DNA of 64,000 nucleotides. Source: VBDM01 sp049802235 (GTDB taxonomy: Bacteria; Pseudomonadota; Gammaproteobacteria; Burkholderiales; SG8-39). Positions within the stretch are counted from its first letter, which is position 1; the number at the start of each line of letters is the position of its first letter. The notes beneath the pieces were generated by a model, which was not told the DNA's origin, searched no databases, and saw nothing but the letters and a program-made list of their open reading frames with translations. Location of the stretch: the NCBI GenBank assembly GCA_049802235.1, contig JBARMB010000037.1:57169-121168 (forward strand). Reading direction: 5' to 3'. A program made the translations under genes and the position numbers. Positions 1 to 7,728 of this stretch are shown here, piece by piece.

Positions 1-613
1 AGGGGCGGGTTTCCAATTTGCCGTTACGCCAAGTCAGCAAGGAGCCCGGCAGCAGGCGATGGCGGCCGGCATGGATGGTGCCCGGGCCTGGCACCATGTG
101 GAAGTAGACGTAGTCGTAAAGTGCCTGCCGATCCGCCTCAGCCCCGCTCCCCGGGAAGGCGCTGATCGCGTCGAGTGTGGACCCGAACACGAGCACATCG
201 GCGACAATGCCGTAACAGAGCGGGCGCGTGCCCATCCGGTCGATCGCCAGCATCGCCTCGCCGCCCCGGCCGTCCAGGACGGCGACGGCGCAGTCGCCCG
301 AGATGCCCGTGAGCACGCCGGTTCCCTTACGCGCGTAACCCTTTGCGAGCGCGTGTGCAGTGCCGTGGCGCTGCGCGAGCGCGGCTAGGTCCGCGTCGGC
401 AAAGCGCGCATTGCCCCAGACTGCGACGAGCAGCTCGTTGTCCTGAAACACACTGGCGTTGCCGCTCGCAGCTGCAACGGCACCGAAATCAGATGACCCA
501 CTGAGCACCTTGCTGCCGTCGAAGCGCCTAAGGGGCGCAGCCATTGCTGCGATTGCCTGCGGGTCCACGAATCCGGCGCGCTCGCTGCGGAACCAACCGC
601 ACAATCCGCTCAT
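1..613 (-). CDS. Asparagine synthase-like class II glutamine amidotransferase (partial, N-terminal part)
   Basis: About 204 codons are readable on the minus strand and run off the left edge without a stop. The N-terminus reads MSGLCGWFRSERAG, the start of an Ntn-type glutaminase domain. Further in are the family motifs IDRMGTRPL (near residue 132) and YVYFHMVPGPGTIH, typical of asparagine synthetase B-like enzymes in exosortase-type exopolysaccharide loci, which amidate an unknown carboxylate. The nucleophile Cys is residue 5 from the ATG at 613. A TTG at 604 would make it residue 2 (M-C-G-W), as expected for this family, but no good Shine-Dalgarno is seen for either. The gene lies 100 bp downstream of the carbamoyltransferase in the same direction, so co-transcription is likely. 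The synthetase domain is outside the window. Confidence 0.85.
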   Translation of the reverse strand, partial: MSGLCGWFRSERAGFVDPQAIAAMAAPLRRFDGSKVLSGSSDFGAVAAASGNASVFQDNELLVAVWGNARFADADLAALAQRHGTAHALAKGYARKGTGVLTGISGDCAVAVLDGRGGEAMLAIDRMGTRPLCYGIVADVLVFGSTLDAISAFPGSGAEADRQALYDYVYFHMVPGPGTIHAGRHRLLPGSLLTWRNGKLETRP

Positions 614-713
614 AAATCGGGTCGTTCGAGAGGTGGCTGAGGAAGCGAGCGCGCATCCAATCGAAGGAGCATGCGATATAGCCAGATGATCCGGTTGACT
701 TCAGCGACGTAAT

Positions 714-2549
714 TCAATCGAGCTCGAACGCGTGCTGGTAGTCGAGCTTGAGCGCGGGGTTCTGCTGCTCCTTCTGCAACACGCAATTGCCGATCACCAG
801 AGTCTCGATCTCGCTGCCCATGAAACAGCGGAATGCGTCTTCCGGAGTGCACACGATCGGTTCGCCGCGCACGTTGAAGCTGGTGTTGACCAGCACGGAG
901 CAACCGGTCCGCTGTTTGAACGCTTCGAGCAGGGCGTGGAACTGGGGATTGGTCTCACGGTGTACGGTCTGGACGCGCGCGGAATAGTCCACGTGAGTCA
1001 CCGCCGGGATATCAGAACGAGGCACGTTGAGCTTGTCGATGCCGAACAGCTTTTCTTCCTCCTTGGTCATCGGGCGCCGCCGTTCCGGCCGGACGCTGGC
1101 GACCAGCAGCATGTAGGGGGAATCGTACTCTAGCTCGAACCAGTCGGCGACATCTTCGCGCAAAACCGCCGGCGCGAACGGCCGGAAAGATTCGCGGTAC
1201 TTCACCTTGAGGTTGAGCATTTTCTGCATGCCCGGCGATCGGGGGTCGCCTAGGATGGACCGTGCGCCGAGGGAGCGCGGCCCGAACTCCATGCGCCCCT
1301 GGAACCAGCCCAGCGCCTTCTGCGCAACGAGCGCGTCGGCCGCTTGCGCGATCACGCCGGCGTCGTCCACGACGTTGAACTTGGCGCCGGCCGCCAGAAG
1401 GCGCTGCTCTATCTCGCGTTGCTCGAACTTCGGGCCGAGGTAGGCACCACGCATGCCATCGAGTCCGTCGTTCAGGCGGCGTGGTTGCCCCTTGTACAGG
1501 TGGTAGGCGCACAGCGCCGCTCCGACCGAACCGCCCGCATCGCCCGCCGCCGGCTGGATCCAGATGCCGTCGAACTTGCCGTCGCGCAGTATCTTGCCGT
1601 TCGCGACGCAATTGAGCGCGACCCCGCCTGCCAGACACAGGTTGCGCTCGCCAGTTTCGCGCGCGACGGCACGCGTCATGCGCAGCATGATTTCCTCGGT
1701 GACCTTCTGGACCGACGCGGCGATGTCCATGTGGAACGGCGTCAGGAGCTGCTCCGGAGTGCGCGGCGGCTGGCCGAACAGGCGGTCGAACCTGCTGTTT
1801 GTCATCGTCAGCCCGACGCAGTAGTTGAAGTAATCCAGGTTCAGCCTGAAGGAACCGTCGGCCTTGAGGTCGACCAACTTGTCGAGAATCACGCCGGCAT
1901 AGCGCGGCTCTCCATAGGGCGCCAGCCCCATGAGCTTGTACTCGCCTGAATTGACCTTGAACCCGACGTAATACGTGAACGCGGAGTAGAGCAGGCCCAG
2001 CGAATGGGGGAAATGAATTTCCTTGATAACCTCAAGGCGGTTCTCGTGCCCGAGCGCGAGCGAACTCGTCGCCCACTCCCCTACTCCGTCCAGGGTCAGA
2101 ACTGCGGCAGAGCTGTACGGCGACGGGAAATAGGCGCTTGCGGCGTGACTGAGGTGGTGCTCGCTGAATATCAAGCGCTTGTCCCAGTCGAAATCGGGCC
2201 GGTGCTCCCGCAGCTGGTCCTGCAGGAGATCCTTCAAGAACAACTTTTCCCGCAGCCAGATCGGGATCGCCATTTTGAAGGAGCGGAACCCGCGAGGCGC
2301 AAATGTCAGATAGGTTTCCAGCAGTCGCTCGAACTTCAGCAACGGTTTGTCGTAGAACGCGACGAGGTCGACCTGATCGAGGCTGATCCCCGCCTCCGAC
2401 AGGCAGTAGTCCAGTGCGTGGCCCGGGAAGCGCGAATCGTGCTTCTTGCGCGTGAACCGTTCTTCCTGCGCCGCGGCCACGATTTCACCGTCGCAGACCA
2501 GTGCGGCCGCGGAGTCGTGGTAGAAAGCCGAGATGCCTACAACCCGCAT
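714..2549 (-). CDS. Carbamoyltransferase, NodU/CmcH/TobZ family
   Basis: A 611-aa protein starting MRVVGISAFYHDSAAALV, the family's N-terminal Kae1/ASKHA-like signature, with HHLSHA at residues 131-136 (metal-binding histidines) and EFGPRSLGARSI in the C-terminal third. Length is normal for the family. These enzymes make carbamoyl-AMP from carbamoyl phosphate and ATP and transfer the carbamoyl group to a hydroxyl of a sugar or small molecule. It is cytoplasmic, without signal peptide. It starts 12 bp after the small membrane protein at 2562-2711 and follows the SxtJ-like gene, a trio seen repeatedly in polysaccharide loci. The acceptor cannot be told from sequence; a surface glycan or the ACP-pathway product encoded upstream are both possible. 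Confidence 0.93.
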   Translation of the reverse strand: MRVVGISAFYHDSAAALVCDGEIVAAAQEERFTRKKHDSRFPGHALDYCLSEAGISLDQVDLVAFYDKPLLKFERLLETYLTFAPRGFRSFKMAIPIWLREKLFLKDLLQDQLREHRPDFDWDKRLIFSEHHLSHAASAYFPSPYSSAAVLTLDGVGEWATSSLALGHENRLEVIKEIHFPHSLGLLYSAFTYYVGFKVNSGEYKLMGLAPYGEPRYAGVILDKLVDLKADGSFRLNLDYFNYCVGLTMTNSRFDRLFGQPPRTPEQLLTPFHMDIAASVQKVTEEIMLRMTRAVARETGERNLCLAGGVALNCVANGKILRDGKFDGIWIQPAAGDAGGSVGAALCAYHLYKGQPRRLNDGLDGMRGAYLGPKFEQREIEQRLLAAGAKFNVVDDAGVIAQAADALVAQKALGWFQGRMEFGPRSLGARSILGDPRSPGMQKMLNLKVKYRESFRPFAPAVLREDVADWFELEYDSPYMLLVASVRPERRRPMTKEEEKLFGIDKLNVPRSDIPAVTHVDYSARVQTVHRETNPQFHALLEAFKQRTGCSVLVNTSFNVRGEPIVCTPEDAFRCFMGSEIETLVIGNCVLQKEQQNPALKLDYQHAFELD

Positions 2550-2561
2550 CGCATTGCCCTC

Positions 2562-2711
2562 TCAGAACAAGGTGTATATGAACGGCGCCACGGCCGAGCC
2601 CTGGGCGAGAACGATCAGGCCGCCCAGGATCACCATCACCACCAGAATTGGTATGAGCCAGTACTTCTTGCGCGTGCGCATATAGGCCCATAGCTCCCTG
2701 AGAAACGACAT
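2562..2711 (-). CDS. DUF5989-like small membrane protein (49 aa)
   Basis: The ATG at 2711 opens a 49-codon frame reading MSFLRELWAYMRTRKKYWL, then one hydrophobic segment (about residues 19-36) and AQGSAVAPFIYTLF before the stop. A short amphipathic, basic N-terminus followed by a single membrane helix and a conserved GSAxxPFIYxLF tail matches the small DUF5989 proteins found beside carbamoyltransferases. It sits between the SxtJ-like gene (9 bp upstream) and the carbamoyltransferase (12 bp downstream), so the three are surely one operon. Function is unknown; I infer that it helps recruit the carbamoyltransferase to the membrane. Confidence 0.85.
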   Translation of the reverse strand: MSFLRELWAYMRTRKKYWLIPILVVMVILGGLIVLAQGSAVAPFIYTLF

Positions 2712-2720
2712 GGCTCCCTC

Positions 2721-3143
2721 CTAGAATTGATGGTTCAGGCTGTCCGGTTTCGGTCCGGGCGGCTCGCGCTTGATCCAGTAGCTCGCCTCCGAACCATCGC
2801 GCCGCAATCGCAGGCTGTCCTTGCCGAGCATGCGCATGAGCGCGCCCACGGGCGTCACGGCAACGTAGAACAGGATCGCGAGAGCGACCGGACTGATGAT
2901 CCGGTTGAGCAGCAGCCCGAAGCGCAGCCACAGCCGGTTCGGCAGGGCGAGCAGCGTCGGAGCCGCTAAGGTTACCAGTGCGAACGCGGCGGCGACGGAC
3001 AGTGACCACCAGCGTACCATTCCCCCGGAGACGAATGGCCACACCGCGATGATAAGGAAGAACGCGGTGAACACCCAGCCAAAGCTGCGATTGCTCGACG
3101 CCTTTACTTCGTGGGTTCTGGAAAAATCCTCGTGGGTGGGCAT
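2721..3143 (-). CDS. SxtJ-like membrane protein
   Basis: A 140-aa protein with three hydrophobic stretches (about residues 22-42, 46-70 and 82-105), and the sequences FGWVFTAFF near the N-terminus and TPVGALMRMLGKDSLRLR near the middle. This pattern is that of SxtJ, a small membrane protein named from the saxitoxin cluster and repeatedly found next to a carbamoyltransferase and a DUF5989 gene. The conserved C-terminal half ends SYWIKREPPGPKPDSLNHQF, close to the typical basic and aromatic tail. No enzymatic motif is visible. It is the first gene of a tight three-gene unit with 2562-2711 and 714-2549; a role in membrane placement of carbamoylation is an inference from context. Confidence 0.85.
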   Translation of the reverse strand: MPTHEDFSRTHEVKASSNRSFGWVFTAFFLIIAVWPFVSGGMVRWWSLSVAAAFALVTLAAPTLLALPNRLWLRFGLLLNRIISPVALAILFYVAVTPVGALMRMLGKDSLRLRRDGSEASYWIKREPPGPKPDSLNHQF

Positions 3144-3169
3144 TGAATCCAGTTCCAGCAGTCAAGAGC

Positions 3170-3200
3170 GACATCCAGCCGCACAGGCGCGCCGGATGTC
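3170..3200. other. Inverted repeat between decarboxylase and SxtJ genes
   Basis: GACATCC at 3170-3176 pairs perfectly with GGATGTC at 3194-3200 around a 17-nt GC-rich loop containing GGCGCGCC. It lies in the 132-bp gap between the decarboxylase stop and the SxtJ-like start. No T-run follows on the minus strand, so a classical terminator is not supported; it could be a processing or attenuation hairpin. Confidence 0.25.
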
Positions 3201-3275
3201 ACGGAGTATTAGAGTCAGCACGCAATATCAATCATTATGCCGTAAACCGAGGCTCAAACCGGTCATCCCCACTCA

Positions 3276-4514
3276 CTATAAAACCAAAATCTCCGCGGGA
3301 GCCGGGTGGCTGAGAAACGCCGTAGGGCTCGCGGTAAGGCCATAGGCGCCCGACTGGAACACGACAATAAGGTCACCGACATCCGCCTCTGCCATTTCCA
3401 TGCCGTCGGCGAGCAGATCGAGCGGCGTACATAGCGGGCCGACCACGCTCACGACTTCGCGCTTGCTGCCGACTACGCGGTTACCCACGACCACAGGATA
3501 ATTCTTCCGTATGACTTGGCCGAAATTTCCGGATGCCGCCAGATGGTGGTGCAGGCCTCCGTCGGTTATCAGGAATACCTGGCCTCGCGAGATCTTGCGG
3601 TCGATAATGCGGCAGACATAAATGCCCGCCTCGCCGACCAGGTAGCGGCCCAGTTCGATCACGACCCTCGCTTCTGGCAGCGTTCGCTTCATCCCATCCA
3701 GAAGGCGGGCGAGGTTGGCGCCGACCGCCGCGATGTCGAGCGGACGCTCGCCGGGAAAGTACGGGATGCCGAAGCCGCCGCCGATGTTGAGGAGGCGCAC
3801 CGGCGACGGTGCGTGCTCGGCGAGCTTGAGCACCAGCTCGATCGTTTTCTCCTGCGACTCCTTGATTGCGTCGGCGCGCAGGTTCTGCGAGCCGCTGAAG
3901 ACGTGAAAGCCCTGAAAATCGAGTCCGAGCTGCCCGATCCGCGCGAGCATTGCAGGCACGCGCTCGGCATCCACGCCGAATTGCTTGGGACCCCCGCCCA
4001 TTTTCATTCCCGAGCTCTTCAGTTCGAAATCGGGGTTGACCCGCACCGCTACGCGCGGTCGCGCATCGTGGTTTCGGCCCAGCACCGCGATGCGCTCCAT
4101 TTCGCGCTCCGACTCGAGGTTAACGACGATGCCGGCGGCCACCGCCTCCACAAGCTCCGCGTCGGTCTTGCCGGGGCCGGCAAAGCTGATCGCCCCCGGA
4201 TTCATGCCGGAAGCCAGAGCGATCCCGAGCTCGCCGGCGGAAGCTACGTCCAGGCCGTCCACAAGCGCCGCGAGATGCCGCACGACCTCCGGCATCGGAT
4301 TGGCCTTGATCGCGTAATGCAGGTGCACCTCTGCCGGCAGGTGCTTGCGCAACATCTCGACACGCTGCGTGATCAGGCTTCGGTCATAGGCATAAAAGGG
4401 TGTCCGGCCGACGCGCCGTGCGAGTTCCGTCAGCGAGATGCCGCCGACCTGGAGGCAGTCGTCAACGACCGGGAACTGGGTCATCGGTGCGTGTGTCGGT
4501 CTTGCATTGCTCAT
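3276..4514 (-). CDS. PLP-dependent decarboxylase, exosortase A-associated (DapDC/ODC fold)
   Basis: A 412-aa fold-type III PLP enzyme. HYAIKANPMPEV carries the PLP lysine (K70). GLDVASAGELGIAL and the glycine-rich NIGGGFGIPYFPGE bind the PLP phosphate. VVGPLCTPLDLL near the C-terminus supplies the active-site cysteine. The overall sequence fits the subfamily of diaminopimelate/ornithine decarboxylase-like proteins that accompanies exosortase A together with an AMP ligase, an ACP and two hydrolases. It probably decarboxylates an amino-acid-derived intermediate. The ligase gene lies 55 bp upstream in transcription and the carbamoyltransferase trio downstream. The substrate is not predictable from sequence. 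Confidence 0.92.
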   Translation of the reverse strand: MSNARPTHAPMTQFPVVDDCLQVGGISLTELARRVGRTPFYAYDRSLITQRVEMLRKHLPAEVHLHYAIKANPMPEVVRHLAALVDGLDVASAGELGIALASGMNPGAISFAGPGKTDAELVEAVAAGIVVNLESEREMERIAVLGRNHDARPRVAVRVNPDFELKSSGMKMGGGPKQFGVDAERVPAMLARIGQLGLDFQGFHVFSGSQNLRADAIKESQEKTIELVLKLAEHAPSPVRLLNIGGGFGIPYFPGERPLDIAAVGANLARLLDGMKRTLPEARVVIELGRYLVGEAGIYVCRIIDRKISRGQVFLITDGGLHHHLAASGNFGQVIRKNYPVVVGNRVVGSKREVVSVVGPLCTPLDLLADGMEMAEADVGDLIVVFQSGAYGLTASPTAFLSHPAPAEILVL

Positions 4515-4569
4515 CAGTTCAATCCATGGCCTCAGGTGATCACGAACACAGGATCTGCATCCTCCGAGG

Positions 4570-6165
4570 CTAACCGTTCCGGTTTGCCTCGAATATGTCC
4601 TGCATTTCCTGTGCCATCAGCTTACGGTCGATCTTGCCGTTCGGATTGCGCGGCAGACTTCCCTCGCGCACTGTCACGCGCGCCGGCACCATGAACGCGG
4701 GCAGCTGTTGCCGGCATTGCGCGAGAAGGTCTTCGGCGTCGAGCCGCGCGCCATCGCGTGCGGTAGCGACTACGACGATTGCCTGCCCGAGAACAGGGTG
4801 GGGAATGCCGAGCGCCGCGGCCTCGCCGACCCGTCCGGTCGCGTAGATCACCTCCTCGACTTCGGTGGGGCTCACGCGATAGCCCGAGGTCTTGATCATC
4901 TCGTCGCGGCGGCTGATGAAATACAGAAACCCCTCTTCGTCCACCCGCACCGTGTCGCCCGACCACACCGCGATCTCCGGCATGACCAGACCTTCTGGCT
5001 GGCCGGGGGCCGCCTTGAAGCGTTCCGCCGTTTTCTCCGGATCGTTCCAGTAACCGAGCGACACCAGCGCTCCGCGATGCACGAGTTCGCCCGGCTCACC
5101 CGGCGCACAGGGCGTGCCGTCCTCGCGCACCACTAGCACTTCGGCGTTCGGAATCGCCTTGCCGATCGAATCCGGCCGGCGATCGAGTTCCGAAGGGGGC
5201 AGGTAGGTGGAGCGGAACGACTCGGTCAGTCCATACATCAGAAATACCAGCGTCTTTGGCAGCGCCGTGCGGAGGGCATCGAGAGTCGCTTTTGGCATGC
5301 GTCCGCCGGTGTTGGCGATATAGCGCAAGCTGTTGCGCGCGCCTTCCGGCCACTCGAGCTGCGCGAGCTGTATCCAGAGCGGCGGAACCGCAGTGAGCCC
5401 CGTGATTCGTTCCCGCTCGACCGCAGTGATAATGTCACGCGGCACGAGATAGTTGATCAGCGTGACGCTGGCACCGGCGTGAAACGCCGTGGTGAGCTGG
5501 CTGAAGCCGGCGTCGAAACTCAACGGCAGCGCAGACAGTATCCGATCGCCCCCGTGATTTTCGAGATACTGCGCCACGCTGCGCGCGCCGGCGACCATGT
5601 TGCGGTGGGACAGCACGACCCCTTTGGGCTTGCCGGTGCTGCCCGAGGTATAGAGGATCGCCGTCATGTCCGTGTCGATGACCCGGTGCGCCCGCACCCC
5701 GGCGCGTGTGGACACTGCGTCTTCCCAGGAAACGATGCTTACGCTTGGAAGCCGCGCGGTATCGCCGGTCGAACCAACGACAATCACTGCACGGAGGTCT
5801 TCGCATTCCTCGAGGGACTCGGCGAGCAGATGCAGGCGCTCGGGGGATGTAACCAGAATGCGTACATTGCAGTCTTTCAGGATATACGCCACCTGTGTTG
5901 CTTTAAGCACCGGATTGACCGGTACGAATACACCGCCGGCGGCGGCGGCACCGAACATTGCGGCCACGGCTTCCGGGCGCTTCTCCAGATAGACAGCGAC
6001 GCGATCATGACGCGCGAGTCCCAACTCCAATATTGATCCGGCGGCCCGGCCTACCAGTTCGGCGAGGCTGCCGTAGCTCATGCTCTGTTCCCGGTAACCG
6101 AGCGCTTGGCCTTCCGGCATCTTATGCGCGGTCAGGGATATCAATTCATGCAGGAGTGCAGTCAC
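4570..6165 (-). CDS. Acyl-CoA/ACP ligase (AMP-forming), exosortase A-associated
   Basis: An ANL-superfamily adenylating enzyme of about 531 aa. The P-loop-like A3 motif ILYTSGSTGKPKG is at about residues 170-182, the A5 region reads MYGLTESFRSTYL, and the catalytic A10 lysine is in PRNPNGKIDRKL near the C-terminus. A GTG at 6165 gives the usual N-terminus (TALLHELISLTAH); a TTG at 6189 would add eight residues and cannot be excluded, and no strong ribosome site decides between them. It likely activates an acid and loads it onto the ACP encoded at 10326-10577. It precedes the decarboxylase by 55 bp, so the two are one transcription unit. Confidence 0.92.
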   Translation of the reverse strand: MTALLHELISLTAHKMPEGQALGYREQSMSYGSLAELVGRAAGSILELGLARHDRVAVYLEKRPEAVAAMFGAAAAGGVFVPVNPVLKATQVAYILKDCNVRILVTSPERLHLLAESLEECEDLRAVIVVGSTGDTARLPSVSIVSWEDAVSTRAGVRAHRVIDTDMTAILYTSGSTGKPKGVVLSHRNMVAGARSVAQYLENHGGDRILSALPLSFDAGFSQLTTAFHAGASVTLINYLVPRDIITAVERERITGLTAVPPLWIQLAQLEWPEGARNSLRYIANTGGRMPKATLDALRTALPKTLVFLMYGLTESFRSTYLPPSELDRRPDSIGKAIPNAEVLVVREDGTPCAPGEPGELVHRGALVSLGYWNDPEKTAERFKAAPGQPEGLVMPEIAVWSGDTVRVDEEGFLYFISRRDEMIKTSGYRVSPTEVEEVIYATGRVGEAAALGIPHPVLGQAIVVVATARDGARLDAEDLLAQCRQQLPAFMVPARVTVREGSLPRNPNGKIDRKLMAQEMQDIFEANRNG

Positions 6166-6416
6166 AGATCGTGTGGGTCCTATTTCCAATTTGATGCGTC
6201 AGGTGATCAACGCCTGGGAGCACGTCCTTCGCACTGCGGATAAGCGCTCGGAGAAGGCCGCGACCCGAACTCCTAATCCGAAACGCTCGGAACCCATCTT
6301 GCCGCTCCTCCCGGCAGCCGGGGAGTGCATGCCCCCGGGGTACCAATATGGAGAGCGGGTGAAATGGACGGTCTACGACTCCTGGGGTGCTCCGGCACTC
6401 TCGGAACGGTCTCTCG

Positions 6417-7442
6417 TCATCCCCGCATCTTCATCGCCATGCGTCTAATCTTCGGCAGGAACGGCCACCGATAGTAGTTGACGTGATACATCGTTCTGAT
6501 TTGGTTGTCGCACCACTTCGTCTGGGGTTGCCCGCTCCTGCCGTAGAACTCCACCTTGTCGATGGTGCCCTCTGCAAACAACTGCTTCATGATTGCGTAC
6601 TGCATCAATATGCCGGGGCCGTGATTCTTGAAACTTTCGTCGTAGGTTGTTTTTAGGAATACGAGCACGCGTTCCCCCTCAATGCAGAGCTGCATGGCAG
6701 CTACGCTGGCTCCGAACCAATAGCGGTATATCCGCCCTTTGCCGATTCCGCAGAACGACGCAAGTAGCGACTTGTAGAAATTCCCTTGTTTGTTGTCCGC
6801 GTGCACGGCGGTGCCTTCCCGGCCCTTCCAACCCGCACTCTCGAGTTTCCCGAAATCCTCGATTCCAACGGCCACCGCAGCGGAGTCGGTCACGAGCTCC
6901 AATCGCGGTTCGATGCCCGATTCATGCATGCGCTTAAGGCGCCGATTGGTTTCCTGCCTGAGTTTTCCATCGCGTGCCTTCCAGTACTCGTCGAACGAAC
7001 GATTTATGAGCACGCGTGCGGTGTGAATAAAATCCAGGGTGCTGACGTATCCAGACTCGGCGGGGCGCGGCGATAGATCTGGATCCTGGCGGGAGATACC
7101 GACGACCAATGGTATGCCCGGAAGAGACGAAAGCAGACTGCGTAGCAGATCCTCGAGCCCGATGGATGCCCGCTTTACAAGCATGCCCAGCGGCGCCTGC
7201 GAAGGCTGGAAGGTTTCCCACTTCCCATGTCCGATTTTTTTCAGGATGGTCATCGCCACGGGTATGCGGTCCTTGCTGCAAATGGCGATGAGTTCATCGC
7301 CATCGGCAAAATACTCGATGAACGGTGCGACAAATCTGGAACTCAGCAGCGGACTAGCGGTGCCCGCAAGGCTGATCTCCTGCCACTGGTCCTGGTGTGC
7401 GCCAAACTCTCGCACCGGGAAAAAAGTCCAGTCGATGGTCAT
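6417..7442 (-). CDS. GNAT/FemAB-like acetyltransferase (BioF2-like domain)
   Basis: A 341-aa protein with a C-terminal acyltransferase half of the type annotated as BioF2-like or FemAB-like. RLKRMHESGIEPRLE is followed by ESAGWKGREGTAV (residues about 190-205), the SAGWKG motif being characteristic of this family in polysaccharide loci. Later motifs are FLKTTYDESFKNHGPG and the ending YYRWPFLPKIRRM. The start at 7442 is chosen because an AGCGAG sequence precedes the ATG and the sequence upstream of it is not conserved-looking. It likely transfers an acyl or aminoacyl group to a sugar or peptide. The 228 bp after it, before the ligase gene, hold no gene. Confidence 0.8.
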   Translation of the reverse strand: MTIDWTFFPVREFGAHQDQWQEISLAGTASPLLSSRFVAPFIEYFADGDELIAICSKDRIPVAMTILKKIGHGKWETFQPSQAPLGMLVKRASIGLEDLLRSLLSSLPGIPLVVGISRQDPDLSPRPAESGYVSTLDFIHTARVLINRSFDEYWKARDGKLRQETNRRLKRMHESGIEPRLELVTDSAAVAVGIEDFGKLESAGWKGREGTAVHADNKQGNFYKSLLASFCGIGKGRIYRYWFGASVAAMQLCIEGERVLVFLKTTYDESFKNHGPGILMQYAIMKQLFAEGTIDKVEFYGRSGQPQTKWCDNQIRTMYHVNYYRWPFLPKIRRMAMKMRG

Positions 7443-7600
7443 CACTCGCTGGCAGCGTGCCCAAATGCGGATGCGCCGGCGGGATGGCAGCATCGCGCAA
7501 GCAGCGCCTTGCGCATGCATCCAGCCAGCCATTCCGCCGCCAGATCGGTAGTATCAGCCGCGGCGGTTCGCAATGATTGAAAAGTCGGTGATTCATTCAT
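7442..7600 (-). CDS. Possible 52-aa leader ORF before the acetyltransferase
   Basis: An ATG at 7600 opens a 52-codon frame (MNESPTFQSLRTAAADTTD...) whose TGA overlaps the ATG of the acetyltransferase gene at 7440-7444, an arrangement suited to translational coupling. There is no convincing ribosome-binding site and no recognised domain. It fills most of the gap after the methyltransferase gene. It may be chance reading of GC-rich DNA. Confidence 0.25.
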   Translation of the reverse strand: MNESPTFQSLRTAAADTTDLAAEWLAGCMRKALLARCCHPAGASAFGHAASE

Positions 7601-7728
7601 GATCACGAAAATGGTAACACGAAACGCAGCGCTGTCAGACTTCAATGACAGTGTTTTAGGTGCGGCGGCGGCCGCATGATGAGTTCGTTTGAGGCGAATG
7701 CAAAGCTGGCGGCCGGTGGTCCTTAGAT

